The translations under genes were made by a program, and so were the position numbers. The notes beneath the pieces were generated by a model. The model had not been told where the DNA came from and did no database searches. It saw only the letters and a program-made list of their open reading frames with translations. This document shows, in pieces, positions 63,586 through 64,000 of a DNA stretch of 64,000 bases; position 1 is the stretch's first letter, and each line of letters begins with the position of its first letter. The stretch comes from Melitaea cinxia (taxonomy: Eukaryota; Arthropoda; Insecta; Lepidoptera; Nymphalidae), in the NCBI RefSeq assembly GCF_905220565.1, contig NC_059419.1, positions 8,981,326 through 9,045,325 on the forward strand, in the 5' to 3' direction.

Positions 63586-64000
63586 GTACACACACACCAC
63601 CACACCTGACCCGCACAGCCCAGGGCGCCGTCAGGGCGCTCACCGACCTGCTCACCGACCTGCGCGACCAGGTACACACACACCACCACACCTGACCCGC
63701 ACAGCCCAGGGCGCCGTCAGGGCGCTCACCGACCTGCTCACCGACCTGCGCGACCAGGTACACACACACCACCACACCTGACCCGCACAGCCCAGGGCGC
63801 CGTCAGGGCGCTCACCGACCTGCTCACCGACCTGCGCGACCAGGTACACACACACCACCACACCTGACCCGCACAGCCCAGGGCGCCGTCAGGGCGCTCA
63901 CCGACCTGCTCACCGACCTGCGCGACCAGGTACACACACACCACCACACCTGACCCGCACAGCCCAGGGCGCCGTCAGGGCGCTCACCGACCTGCTCACC
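63531..64000 (+). repeat. Array D: 86-bp tandem repeat of exon 54 end plus donor, runs off the window
   Basis: GTACACACACACCACCACAC recurs at 63586, 63672, 63758, 63844 and 63930, period 86. The unit holds 51-55 exon bases and 31-35 intron bases; copies are identical by eye. The total number of copies is unknown because the window ends inside the sixth exon-derived segment. Confidence 0.96.

Overview
The window looks like nuclear DNA of a moth or butterfly (Lepidoptera). The background is AT-rich, there are many small introns, and the introns hold repeat types common in that order: short Helitron-type elements, tRNA-headed SINEs, RTE-like retrotransposon pieces and MITEs. No species is claimed. 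Nothing bacterial or organellar was seen.

One gene fills the window on the + strand: the inositol 1,4,5-trisphosphate receptor (Itpr), an ER calcium-release channel. I could chain 54 constitutive-looking exons (66-63585) plus one possible 24-nt alternative exon. Reading phase is compatible at every junction, giving about 2,599 codons. The exons covering roughly the first 60 residues lie upstream of the window, and the last exon(s) (end of the C-terminal coiled coil) lie downstream. Order along the window: suppressor domain (exons 1-4 and most of 5), IP3-binding core (end of exon 5 to 13; the RTTGR, RxRxKxxR and YRK ligand motifs are all present), long regulatory solenoid with RIH folds (14-40), RIH-associated domain (41-43), linker (44-46), six-helix channel with the GGGIGD filter (47-52), Cys2-His2 linker (52-53) and start of the coiled coil (54).

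The most striking structure is a set of tandem arrays that start inside an exon, run through its 5' splice site and amplify exon end plus intron start together: exon 16 (148/186-bp units, about 7 copies), exon 27 (123-bp units, about 35 copies over 4.3 kb, in frame and stop-free), exon 45 (117-bp units, 11 copies) and exon 54 (86-bp units, at least 5 copies, running off the window). A fifth, simple 15-bp minisatellite lies 40 bp after the donor of exon 48. All five exons are very GC-rich, with almost only G or C at third codon positions, inside an AT-rich gene. Either this is a recurrent mutational process at GC-rich exon/donor boundaries, or it is a recurrent assembly error; the sequence alone cannot separate the two.

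Introns also carry a tandem and inverted tRNA-Thr-like array (37.9-39.3 kb), an internally deleted Harbinger-type element with TAA target duplication, an RTE fragment nested in another repeat, two 1.3-kb inverted-repeat elements, a U2 snRNA-like fragment, a 44-bp perfect palindrome and many copies of one 265-bp repeat called R1 here. Repeat family labels R1, S1, S2, F and M4 are local names for this window.
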